Below, piece after piece: positions 1 to 6,811 of a stretch of DNA of 16,285 bases. The position numbers were made by a program, and so were the translations under genes. The first letter of the stretch is position 1. Each line of letters begins with the position of its first letter. The DNA lies in the NCBI GenBank assembly GCA_016218905.1, contig JACRCS010000942.1, forward strand, positions 1 through 16,285, read 5' to 3'. The stretch comes from Deltaproteobacteria bacterium (lineage in GTDB: Bacteria; Desulfobacterota_C; Deferrisomatia; Deferrisomatales; JACRMM01). The notes under the pieces were generated by a model, which worked only from the letters and a program-made list of their open reading frames with translations, was not told where the DNA came from and did not search any database.

Positions 1-70
1 ACGGAAAGGACGCGCACGACGCGCACAAAGCCAGCAGCAAAACCTGCGAAAGGAGGGCCGAACGGGACAC
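1..70 (-). CDS. Start of a putative lipoprotein (partial)
   Basis: A reading frame begins with GTG at 70-68, sharing one base with the TAG stop of the beta-barrel gene (TAGTG), and runs open to the window edge. The 23 visible residues begin MSRSALLSQVLLLALCASCA: a short polar start, a hydrophobic core and Cys-Ala-Ser-Cys, which resembles a lipobox although Leu is more usual at -3. A GAGAAGG ribosome-binding site lies about five bases upstream of the GTG. Placement directly after an outer-membrane barrel would suit a lipoprotein partner of the conduit, possibly another cytochrome, but no haem motif lies in the visible part. Only the start is supported; the function is unknown. Confidence 0.5.
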   Translation of the reverse strand, partial: MSRSALLSQVLLLALCASCASFP

Positions 71-2025
71 TAGAACCTTCTCTTGAGCAGGACCGTGAGA
101 CGGTCCTCGGTGCGGTCACCCGAGAGGCGCCCACCCCATTCGCGATGGCTGTACCGAGAGGTGAGCTCGACCCGGCCCACGAACCACCGGACTCCCGGCC
201 GCGCCTCCCAGAACCGCTCCGTGAGACCTCCCTCCTCCCTCCTATCCCACCGTTCCCCGTGAAGGTCGAAGAGGAGATTCGTCCTCGGGCGCCACTCGAG
301 GAGCAAGCGCTCGTTAAAGGTGATGAAGTCGCCCCCGCTGCTCTCAAGAAGCGTCTGAGTTGCGTTGAGAGTCACCGAGAGCGCCGGCGAGAGCGCGTGC
401 TGGAGTCCCTCCCGGAAGCTGAACGTATCGGACTCGAATTCCTCGTGCTCGCTGTGCCGGTTCTCTGCCCCGAGAGTCGCGCGGCTCCGCGAGTTGGAGA
501 ACGTGAACAGGACCCCGGTGGTGAAGTCGTCCGTCTCGGACAACGGCGTTCCGCTCGGTCCGGAGAGGAGCTTCTGGCGCAGGAAGGTTCCACGGTGATA
601 GGCGGAGATCCAGCCGTAGTCGATCGCGGTGTCGTAGGTGAAGGTGGTCGTGGAGAACTCACGGGAAGGGAGCGCGTCGAAGAGATAATCCACGAGCAGG
701 CTGTCTCCGACCGCGATCCTGCCCCCGGCGAGGATCTGGATCTCGGTCAAGCCGTCGACCGAAACGACCCGGTAATCGAGCCCCTCCGTGAACACGACCG
801 TCCCGTTGGCGTTGCTGACGACGATCGTACCCGGAGAGACGAAGCGCCGATTCAGGAAGAAGACGCCGGCTATATCGACAACGTGCACTTCGCCTACGAC
901 CTCGGAGAGCCCGTTCTCCGTCTCGACGTCGTCGACCCGGTACGACCCCGTGCTGCCGAGCCGCAACTTCGCCTTTCGGGGCAGATTCTTGTTGTAGGCA
1001 AAGCTCAGACCTCCGCCGAGGCCCTTCGACCGTTCATCTTCTGAATCGGTGGAAGACCCGGTGACGAAGACGCGTGTCGTCAGGTTCCCGTACAAGACGT
1101 GGTTCAAAGACACGTCGCCGGCGTGACTCCTCGTCTCCCTTTCGCGACTCACGACCGTATAGTTGTGGGAGTACGTCGTGAAGAGATTCTGCGTGTGCTG
1201 CAGATGAAGTCTCTCGTTCGTCGCCCACCTCCGAAAGGGGAGGAATCCCTCCCGGTCCAGGTAATCGAGGTCGTAGTCGAGGCTGCTTCCCTTCCCCCAC
1301 CGGAGGAGGCGGTGCGAGAGCCTCGCGGTGTCAGACCTTTGGCTCCTCTCCAGGGTCTTCTCCTCGAACCACGTCCGCTCGAGGGAGACGCTCATCTTGC
1401 TGCTTCTCCCCCAAAAGGAGAGGTTGTCCTCCTCTTCATCCACTTCGAAGAGGCGGGGCCTCAGCCCTCCTTCTTCCCTCTGTTCCCGGAGGCGCTTGGA
1501 ATAGGACAGTCCGAGGGGGAAGTAGGGGTTGGAGAACGTCGTCGACAGCCTGTGAGTATCCGTCCGGAACTCCGCCCGGCTCCCGAAGCCGGCCGTCGTC
1601 GTACCGGTGCTCCGCGCGCTCGTCGCGTCGAAGCTGAGCGGTCTGCCCGCCAGAGCGCTCAGGTTGACGAAGTAGTCCAGGAACCGGTTGTTGGCGTTCT
1701 CGTCGAACGCTTCGCTTCTCGTGATCTGCTGCGACAGGGCCGGCGCCAGCTCAGCCGAGAAGCTCAGGACGCCCGGGTGCAGAACGTAGCCCCCGCTGGC
1801 CATCCGGAGCCTCTCCGTGAAGAGGTACTCGCTCTCGGAAGGACCGACCTCGGACCGGCTCCGGAGGCCGTCGAACTCGAGCGAGAGCTCCGCTCGGACG
1901 GGATTCACGTGGACGATCTCCTGGGCCGCGGCGGGCAGTCCCCCCGCGACGACCCCGAGGAGGAGAACCAGCGGCTTCCTGATGGGTGAAGAGGCAAAGC
2001 TCTGAAGGGCCCTGGTCGCTTCCAT
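70..2025 (-). CDS. Outer-membrane beta-barrel protein, probable porin of a cytochrome conduit
   Basis: A 651-residue exported protein. Residues 1-34 form a signal peptide (basic stretch, hydrophobic LVLLLGVVAGGL, cleavage near AAA-Q). Most of the rest is alternating polar and hydrophobic strands with charged loops, ending in a C-terminal Phe (LLKRRF), the typical signal for outer-membrane barrel insertion. Residues about 371-450 look less barrel-like and resemble a small Ig-like or plug domain. The size would allow a large barrel of twenty or more strands, comparable with MtrB/PioB/Omb-type porins that sheathe cytochromes, but no family was recognised. It starts four bases after the pentahaem gene without a clear Shine-Dalgarno, so translation is probably coupled. 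Barrel call firm; role as an electron conduit is inferred from the neighbours. Confidence 0.75.
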   Translation of the reverse strand: MEATRALQSFASSPIRKPLVLLLGVVAGGLPAAAQEIVHVNPVRAELSLEFDGLRSRSEVGPSESEYLFTERLRMASGGYVLHPGVLSFSAELAPALSQQITRSEAFDENANNRFLDYFVNLSALAGRPLSFDATSARSTGTTTAGFGSRAEFRTDTHRLSTTFSNPYFPLGLSYSKRLREQREEGGLRPRLFEVDEEEDNLSFWGRSSKMSVSLERTWFEEKTLERSQRSDTARLSHRLLRWGKGSSLDYDLDYLDREGFLPFRRWATNERLHLQHTQNLFTTYSHNYTVVSRERETRSHAGDVSLNHVLYGNLTTRVFVTGSSTDSEDERSKGLGGGLSFAYNKNLPRKAKLRLGSTGSYRVDDVETENGLSEVVGEVHVVDIAGVFFLNRRFVSPGTIVVSNANGTVVFTEGLDYRVVSVDGLTEIQILAGGRIAVGDSLLVDYLFDALPSREFSTTTFTYDTAIDYGWISAYHRGTFLRQKLLSGPSGTPLSETDDFTTGVLFTFSNSRSRATLGAENRHSEHEEFESDTFSFREGLQHALSPALSVTLNATQTLLESSGGDFITFNERLLLEWRPRTNLLFDLHGERWDRREEGGLTERFWEARPGVRWFVGRVELTSRYSHREWGGRLSGDRTEDRLTVLLKRRF

Positions 2026-2029
2026 GGAG

Positions 2030-3142
2030 CTATGGCTGGGCCGCCTTCAATTCGAAGAACGTCTTCGGCTTCGGTTTCCTCTCCGGTGAAAGGGTCTTGA
2101 CGAAGTAGGCCAGACTCCAGCGGTCCTCGTCGTTGATGACGTCGAGGTACGACGGCATGGGCGTGCCGTTCATGCCCGTGGTGAATGTGCGATAGATGTC
2201 CTTGGCCGTGCTTCCGCCGCGGAAGGTCCACCCCTCGGTCAGGTTCGCCGGAGCGATCGGGAACCCCCAGTCGTCCTTCAGTTTGGGAGCGCTCGGGCCG
2301 TCGCCCCTGCCCTCTTCACCGTGGCACTCCCAGCACTTCATCTTCGTGTAGAGCTCCTTCCCCTTCGCCAGACGCTCCGGCGTGAGAGGCACCGGGTCGC
2401 CGATCTCCACGGTTTCGGGGGGCCAGGCTTCGAGCACGTCTTCGTCGATGAACGTCTTGAGATGGACGACGGTCTCTTTCACCTCCGCCGGGGTGAGCAG
2501 GTCTCGCCACCCCGGCATGGAGCTCCCGGGCATCCCTCTCATGATGACGTTGAAGACGTCCTCGTCCAGCGGGAGCTCCCCGCTCTGGGTCGTCCGGATC
2601 TTGAACAGCCCGTTGGAGAAGTTCCTCGGGCGGGGAACGAGAAAGGGTGCCGCCGGCCCATCGCCCTTGCCGTCAGGACCGTGGCAGGTGGCGCACCACT
2701 TGTCGTAGACGACTTTCCCCGCCTGCGCCGCGGCCTCGGGGTCGAGAGGCTGCTCCGGTTCGGCAGGCTCCTTCGGCACCACGTGGCAGCGGTAGCAGGT
2801 CTGAAGCTCGGGGCTGAAGGCGAGGGTGCCGTTGTGACACTTCCCGCAGAAGAGGCCCTTCTTCATCTCGGCCATGGTCACGGCATTGGCGCCCTTCTCC
2901 ATCTCGAAGAGGGTCGGATGACAGGCCATGCACCGGTAGCGGATCCGATGTACCCAGTGAGGAAAGAGAGCGGGGGGCACCCGCTGCTCCAGCGGCCCCT
3001 CTGCGACCTCCTTTTCCTTCGCGACCGACCGCTCGAAGACGATGTCTCCGTAGACTCCCCCACTCGGATTCGCTCCCAGCAGAGACCCGAAGAGGGAAAG
3101 ACCCGCGACGATCAGGACTTGTTTGCGTGACAGCGGATGCAT
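2030..3142 (-). CDS. Pentahaem c-type cytochrome (trihaem c7-like domain plus two mono-haem cytochrome c domains)
   Basis: 370 residues with a signal peptide (HPLSRKQVLIVAGLSLFGS) and five haem sites. The N-terminal part carries CMACH 71-75, CGKCH 99-103 and CYRCH 116-120, with FPHWVH upstream supplying likely axial histidines, as in c7-type trihaem domains. Two class I-like domains follow: CATCH 150-154 with candidate Met ligands in RGMPGSSMPGW, and CWECH 270-274 with GMNGTPMP. It is probably a periplasmic electron carrier. The start is placed at 3142 because the export signal begins there; a longer frame reaches 3274 but would put 44 non-signal residues in front. AAAGG lies immediately before the ATG, and the gene overlaps the preceding trihaem gene by 31 bases, suggesting coupled translation. 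The combination of c7 and two cytochrome c domains is unusual. Confidence 0.85.
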   Translation of the reverse strand: MHPLSRKQVLIVAGLSLFGSLLGANPSGGVYGDIVFERSVAKEKEVAEGPLEQRVPPALFPHWVHRIRYRCMACHPTLFEMEKGANAVTMAEMKKGLFCGKCHNGTLAFSPELQTCYRCHVVPKEPAEPEQPLDPEAAAQAGKVVYDKWCATCHGPDGKGDGPAAPFLVPRPRNFSNGLFKIRTTQSGELPLDEDVFNVIMRGMPGSSMPGWRDLLTPAEVKETVVHLKTFIDEDVLEAWPPETVEIGDPVPLTPERLAKGKELYTKMKCWECHGEEGRGDGPSAPKLKDDWGFPIAPANLTEGWTFRGGSTAKDIYRTFTTGMNGTPMPSYLDVINDEDRWSLAYFVKTLSPERKPKPKTFFELKAAQP

Positions 3143-3753
3143 CCTTTCGCAATGGGGAACGCCACCTTCAAGTGGCATTTTCCGCAGTAGTCGCCGGACA
3201 GGACCTTGGCCATCGAGAGCGGCGTTCCCGGTTGGGGAAAGATCTTCGGGTGGCAGCTCTCGCAGGTGAGCCATTGCGTGTGCGCGGAGTGAGGGAAGTA
3301 CGCACCGAGGGTTCCCAGAGGCCCGTTCCAGTGGAAGTCGAACTTCAGGACGAACGGCTCGGTCCCCGGCTCGGTCGAGGCCTTGGGGTCGATCACGCCG
3401 GTCCGCAGCGCTTCCATCCAGTCCACTTCGCCCAACGGGTCCTTGGGGAGGAGCGGTTCCACCTTTGCCCAGACCAGCTCCTTCTCGGCAGGGAGCTTCT
3501 CTCGCGGGGTGCCAGCGGGAGCCGGACGCGCTCCGCTCCCAGCCCTCGCGCCCAGGTCGGTCTTCGCCGGCTGCTGCCCTTCTGCTGCCGGTGGTTTGTC
3601 TCTCCCTGGGACCGGCTCCTTCTCCGCCGGCGCCTTCGGGGGTATGTCGAAGAAGACGTTGAGCGCCCGCCGGGGGGAGCAGGAAATGAGGGAGGCCGCC
3701 ACCAGGAGGAAAGCCGCAGCGCTCAGAGCTGTCGGTCCGGTCTTTCGGATCAT
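3112..3753 (-). CDS. Trihaem c7-like cytochrome lipoprotein
   Basis: 213 residues. A lipoprotein signal ends in Leu-Ile-Ser-Cys, so Cys25 would be lipidated. A low-complexity Pro/Ala/Lys/Glu linker (about residues 38-92) is followed by a compact trihaem domain: CESCH 164-168, CGKCH 190-194 and CIRCH 205-209, with FPHSAH upstream giving likely axial histidines. The linker could hold the haem domain away from the membrane, into the barrel or periplasm. The start at 3753 is supported by the export signal and by GGAGAGAG and GAAGAG upstream; the longer frame to 4314 runs through the tetrahaem gene in another phase. It lies 23 bases after the tetrahaem gene. Its haem domain aligns with the N-terminal domain of the pentahaem cytochrome that follows. 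Confidence 0.85.
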   Translation of the reverse strand: MIRKTGPTALSAAAFLLVAASLISCSPRRALNVFFDIPPKAPAEKEPVPGRDKPPAAEGQQPAKTDLGARAGSGARPAPAGTPREKLPAEKELVWAKVEPLLPKDPLGEVDWMEALRTGVIDPKASTEPGTEPFVLKFDFHWNGPLGTLGAYFPHSAHTQWLTCESCHPKIFPQPGTPLSMAKVLSGDYCGKCHLKVAFPIAKGCIRCHANKS

Positions 3754-3776
3754 CTCTTCAGATCTCTCTCCATGCG

Positions 3777-4487
3777 TTACTTGATGTGACAGGTCTTGCA
3801 CAGATTGCTGTTCACGTTTCGGATCCTCAGGAATTTTTCGTTGCGGGCCTCGTGAGGATTGTGGCAGGTGGCACACTCCACTACCTGGGAGTCCTCCGGG
3901 CTCGCGCCTCCGAAGAACTTCAGTCCCGCCGCTTTCACCGTAGCGAGCCCGTGGAATTGAGGGTCCACGTTCGCGCCGCCGGGGCCGGCGTAGCGCATGG
4001 AGACGGGGTGGTCGTCGCTCAGGTCCTGGCCGAGCCGCGGGTTGAAGCTCGGATCGCCCGTGTCGCGCATCAGCGTGCCGCTCGGCGCGAATCCCCCTTC
4101 GTCTCCCCGCACTCCCGGCTGGTTGACGATGACGTCGAGGCCGATCGTCCCGTCGTGGCAGGAGAGGCAGATCAGGGATACCCCGGTGGGCGGGCCGATG
4201 CGGGTGTCCAGCGTCGGACTGCCGTAGAGGGTATAGCTGCCGGCCGCGTTGAGGTTCTTGTTCCAAATCGGGGCGACGCCGCCCGCCTCGTTCGCGCTGT
4301 GCGGAGTATGACAATAGACGCAGATCTCTCCGAAGTCCGCAATCGCGGTGTACACGCCGTCGATCTGACGCACGTTCCGGAGATTGTGTTTGGTAATCTG
4401 AACGTTGTCTTCAGCCGAAACCAACCCGTACAGCAAAGAGGCCGCGGTCACGAGCCTCGTCTTGCGTAACCGACCAACCCTCCTCAT
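3777..4487 (-). CDS. Tetrahaem c-type cytochrome with paired CXXCH motifs
   Basis: 236 residues with a signal peptide (basic RRVGRLRKTR, then LVTAASLLYGLVSA). Four haem sites are visible: CVYCH 56-60, CLSCH 107-111, CATCH 205-209 and CKTCH 230-234. CVYCHTPHSA and CATCHNPHEA, each a CXXCH followed by PH, are typical of the doubled-CXXCH / c3-like cytochrome families. It is probably periplasmic or at the outer membrane, since no second membrane segment or lipobox is seen. The start at 4487 is preferred over 4529 because AGGAGG lies eight bases upstream and the signal peptide begins there. It sits between the NHL lipoprotein and the trihaem lipoprotein on the same strand, as part of one electron-transfer operon. 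The redox partner cannot be read from sequence. Confidence 0.85.
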   Translation of the reverse strand: MRRVGRLRKTRLVTAASLLYGLVSAEDNVQITKHNLRNVRQIDGVYTAIADFGEICVYCHTPHSANEAGGVAPIWNKNLNAAGSYTLYGSPTLDTRIGPPTGVSLICLSCHDGTIGLDVIVNQPGVRGDEGGFAPSGTLMRDTGDPSFNPRLGQDLSDDHPVSMRYAGPGGANVDPQFHGLATVKAAGLKFFGGASPEDSQVVECATCHNPHEARNEKFLRIRNVNSNLCKTCHIK

Positions 4488-4558
4488 CGGGGCTGCCTCC
4501 TCTCCTCCATGCCACACCTCGAGCCCCACCTAGAAGTCACGATCATGACAGGGTTCTC

Positions 4559-5704
4559 TCACCCTCTCGCTTGTTCTTGCTTCAAGAACTGGAAGATCTG
4601 AATCCTGTGGTTGTATTGATCCACGACGTAGATGCGATTCGAGGAATCTATCGAGATACCCGCCGGCAACAAGAATTCGCCTTCTCGCGTCCCGAGGTTG
4701 CCAAAGAACAGAAGAAGCTTTCCCTCTGGATCGAAAATCTGTACGTTGTGAAAAACGGCATCGGTTATGTATATGTGCCCTTCCGTATCCACGGCGATGC
4801 CCCTGGGCCGGGCGAATTGACCGAAAGCGTCGCCGAGCTCGCCGAAGGCAGAGACGAACTTTCCTTCCGGGCTGAAGATCTGGACCCTGAAGTTCATCGT
4901 GTCGATGACATAGATGAAGCCCTTGCGATCCGTGGCGACACCCGTGGGAAAACGGAACTCGCCCTCCTCAGAGCTCCGGTCCCAGGCGTTATCGTGGGAG
5001 CCGGCCGCAATCTTCCCGGGCGTGTTCTTCTTCCCGAGAACGAAGACCACGTTCCCCTGCAGATCGAAGGCGACGAGCTGGTGCCCGTAGGAATCCGCCA
5101 CGTAGATCCGGCCTCTCGCTTCGTCCAGGGCGATGCCGACCGGCTTGGCCAACACCTCCTTGCCCCCCAGCGCCGTGACGAACTCGCCTTTGGCGCCGAA
5201 GACCACCACCCGGCGCGTCGAGGCGTCCGCGACGTAGACCTTCCCGTCGGCTCCGGACACGACCCCCATGGCCTTGCCGAGTCTCCCCGGACCGTCCTCC
5301 CCGAGCACGGTGACGTCTCGTGCCGCGGTGTCGAACAGGAGGACCCTTCCGGTGGCCGAATCGGCCACATAGACCTTGCCACGGCCGTCCGCGTGGACGC
5401 CGTAAGGTTTCAGCAACAGCCCGGCCTCCCTCGTGCGGATCCCGAGCAGCCTCTGGGTGAGCGCGTCGAGCGCGGTCTTCTCGCTCTTGCCTACATCCGA
5501 GGCCTTGCCGATCTGCCCGACGAACTTGACTCGAGCAACCTCGGGCGGCAGCGGCCACACGAGCTGCGCGGACCGCTCGTCGCCCCGAGAGCCGCTGCTA
5601 GCCGCGCAGCCGGCCAAGAGGGCCAGGCCGAGGAGGGAGAGCAGGGTTCCTGACCAGATCACCTGTGAGCACTCGTTCCTGGATCGTTCCGGCATTGCAG
5701 CCAT
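4559..5704 (-). CDS. NHL-repeat beta-propeller lipoprotein
   Basis: 381 residues. The signal sequence has a clear lipobox, Leu-Ala-Gly-Cys, with Cys33 as the lipidated residue. The mature part opens with VWPLPPEVARVKFVG, a lead-in I associate with this lipoprotein group, followed by about six NHL repeats. Each has the pattern Pro-x-Gly-(Val/Ile), then (Ile/Val)-Tyr-(Val/Ile)-x-Asp, then a hydrophobic strand ending in Phe-Gly or Leu-Gly, so a six-bladed propeller is likely. NHL lipoproteins are repeatedly found next to multihaem cytochrome genes in metal-reducing bacteria, where they may act as scaffold or assembly partners; their role is not settled. ATG at 5704 is used; ATG at 5695 in the same frame is an equally plausible start. 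Confidence 0.85.
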   Translation of the reverse strand: MAAMPERSRNECSQVIWSGTLLSLLGLALLAGCAASSGSRGDERSAQLVWPLPPEVARVKFVGQIGKASDVGKSEKTALDALTQRLLGIRTREAGLLLKPYGVHADGRGKVYVADSATGRVLLFDTAARDVTVLGEDGPGRLGKAMGVVSGADGKVYVADASTRRVVVFGAKGEFVTALGGKEVLAKPVGIALDEARGRIYVADSYGHQLVAFDLQGNVVFVLGKKNTPGKIAAGSHDNAWDRSSEEGEFRFPTGVATDRKGFIYVIDTMNFRVQIFSPEGKFVSAFGELGDAFGQFARPRGIAVDTEGHIYITDAVFHNVQIFDPEGKLLLFFGNLGTREGEFLLPAGISIDSSNRIYVVDQYNHRIQIFQFLKQEQARG

Positions 5705-5770
5705 CCTAAATGGAATCCGACCGGCGGCAAGCCGGATGGCGCACGAGGCTTGGCGCCCGCTCGCAAGGAG

Positions 5771-5938
5771 TCAGTCCTCCATCTCTTCCAGGATCCGCCC
5801 TCTCTGGCCGCTTCGAGTCAGCTCGTCGTTCCGGAAGGCTCTTCTGAAGGCGATCCAGAGGAAGAAAATCGCTGCGAGGAACAGGGCTGTGATCGGGATG
5901 TTGTCGGGCAGCACGAGGATGCTCAGGAAGTGTTTCAT
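5771..5938 (-). CDS. Small single-pass membrane protein (55 aa)
   Basis: A short frame of 55 residues with one strong membrane segment (about residues 16-30, ITALFLAAIFFLWIA), preceded by LPDNIP and followed by a basic patch FRRAFR and an acidic end EEMED. The positive-inside rule places the C-terminus in the cytoplasm. AAGGA stands about ten bases before the ATG, overlapping the end of the SixA-like gene, so the two are probably co-translated. I have an uncertain memory of similar short proteins with an N-terminal PDNIPI stretch encoded near quinone-cytochrome complexes in Desulfobacterota. It could be a small subunit or anchor of an inner-membrane cytochrome complex. Coding is supported by ribosome-binding site, spacing and composition; function unknown. 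Confidence 0.7.
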   Translation of the reverse strand: MKHFLSILVLPDNIPITALFLAAIFFLWIAFRRAFRNDELTRSGQRGRILEEMED

Positions 5939-5957
5939 GATGATCTCGTCCTTCCGA

Positions 5958-6440
5958 TCAGTACCGGCCCAGACCCGCGGCGGCCGCGGGGGGGATCATC
6001 CAGCAGAGGCACCAGCCGGTTTCCTCTCGCGTGAGACACACCGCAGTTCCCGGAACGAAGTCAATGACCCTGGGCTCCTCCCGTCCGGTGAGCAGCCGTG
6101 TTACGAGCCTGTTCACGAAGGGGAAATGACAGACGATGACGGTGTCCTCCGTCCAAGTCTCGATCTCGCGCACCCAAGGCTCCACCGGGTCCTGGGGTCC
6201 AAGGCCGGATCTGGCTTCGAGTGCCGGACGGGACGGGGCCGCGGCCCACCGGAGGATCTCCAGCGTCTGCTTTGCGCGAAGAACGTCGCTGTGGATCACC
6301 CGCTTCGCCTGCATACTGGTGATGGAGAGCAGCCCCGCCATCCTCTCGATGTCCCGCCGGCCCTTGTCGCTCAGGGGTCGCTCCGCGTCGGTCGTGACCT
6401 TGGGCACTGCCTCGCCTGTTTGGACGACGTACAGCTTCAT
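5958..6440 (-). CDS. SixA-like histidine phosphatase family protein lacking the catalytic histidine
   Basis: 160 residues of the SixA / histidine phosphatase fold. The N-terminus MKLYVVQTGEAVPK aligns with the family's RHG motif, but reads Gln7-Thr8-Gly9-Glu10: the catalytic His is Thr (codon ACA at 6417-6419) and the preceding Arg is Gln (CAA). The rest of the family pattern is kept: AERPLSDKG, HSDVLRAKQT with Arg55, and VCHFPF with His105 where SixA has VGHNPG. Active members form a phosphohistidine on the lost residue, so this protein is probably catalytically dead or works differently, perhaps binding phosphohistidine or phospho-ligands. The start at 6440 has AAAGGAG five bases upstream. 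It is the first gene of the apparent conduit operon. Confidence 0.8.
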   Translation of the reverse strand: MKLYVVQTGEAVPKVTTDAERPLSDKGRRDIERMAGLLSITSMQAKRVIHSDVLRAKQTLEILRWAAAPSRPALEARSGLGPQDPVEPWVREIETWTEDTVIVCHFPFVNRLVTRLLTGREEPRVIDFVPGTAVCLTREETGWCLCWMIPPAAAAGLGRY

Positions 6441-6767
6441 GGGTTCTCCTTTCCCTCGCGAGCCGCCGTCTAACCGACTTCTCTGGCTCGCAAGCAAATG
6501 CCTTCTGGTCGCGATTTAAGTCTCGCTTCGGTCCAACGAAAGGGTCTTCGGACCCTCGTCCCCTTCGAAGCGCATCGGAGGATGGGCCGAGGGCCTTGCG
6601 AATCCATGCCGGACCTCCATCGGTCAACGGCCGGGAAGTATAGCCCAGGACGTCTTTTGTGCGATGTCAGGGCTTTGGGCCCCGTTAAGAGGGACTTTTC
6701 TCACCAGGCAAGCCGATGACCAGCTGAACTGGGCCGAACGAACGGAGGGGGCGGGACCGAGACAACC
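6441..6767 (-). promoter_or_regulatory. Intergenic region with candidate promoter for the conduit operon
   Basis: No convincing gene is seen here. On the minus strand a TATACT hexamer (plus-strand 6637-6642) would be a good sigma70 -10 box, about 200 bases before the SixA-like start; no matching -35 box at 16-18 bases is evident (CTGACA is present but 22 bases away). The region follows the terminator of the upstream cytochrome gene, so a promoter is expected. The long leader also contains a small perfect hairpin at 6541-6556. The promoter placement is tentative. Confidence 0.3.
6541..6556. repeat. Perfect inverted repeat with TTCG loop
   Basis: AGGGTC-TTCG-GACCCT on the plus strand: a six-base perfect stem closed by C(TTCG)G, the very stable cUUCGg tetraloop if transcribed from the plus strand. 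In minus-strand RNA the loop is CGAA, followed by CCCUUUCG, a poor U-tract. It lies in the presumed leader of the SixA-like gene. It could be a stability element or a weak terminator; there is no evidence for plus-strand transcription. Confidence 0.4.
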
Positions 6768-6798
6768 CGAAAAGAAAGGGCCCCAAAACGGGGCCCTT
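6768..6798 (-). terminator. Intrinsic terminator of the large multihaem cytochrome gene
   Basis: Arms 6776-6784 and 6790-6798 form a nine-base perfect stem (AAGGGCCCC / GGGGCCCTT) around a five-base loop. In minus-strand RNA it is followed by UUUCUUUUCG. It begins 14 bases after the stop codon at 6812. The strong GC stem and U-rich tail on the minus strand only fit a Rho-independent terminator, separating the large cytochrome gene from the conduit operon. Confidence 0.85.
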
Positions 6799-6811
6799 CG
6801 GGCGGGCGCGG

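Noticed and set aside
145..1989. Long plus-strand open frames opposite the beta-barrel gene
   Set aside because: They have low-complexity charged content typical of antisense frames in GC-rich DNA, no ribosome-binding sites and no recognisable domain.
4551..4564. A small inverted repeat GGGT-TCTCTC-ACCC at the end of the NHL gene as a terminator
   Set aside because: The stem is only four bases, it includes the stop codon, and no U-tract follows; the next gene is 71 bases away on the same strand.
6441..6627. A minus-strand frame starting at 6627 and running into the SixA-like gene
   Set aside because: It overlaps the SixA-like gene in another phase, is Arg/Pro-rich, and lacks family features; the SixA-like frame has a strong ribosome-binding site.
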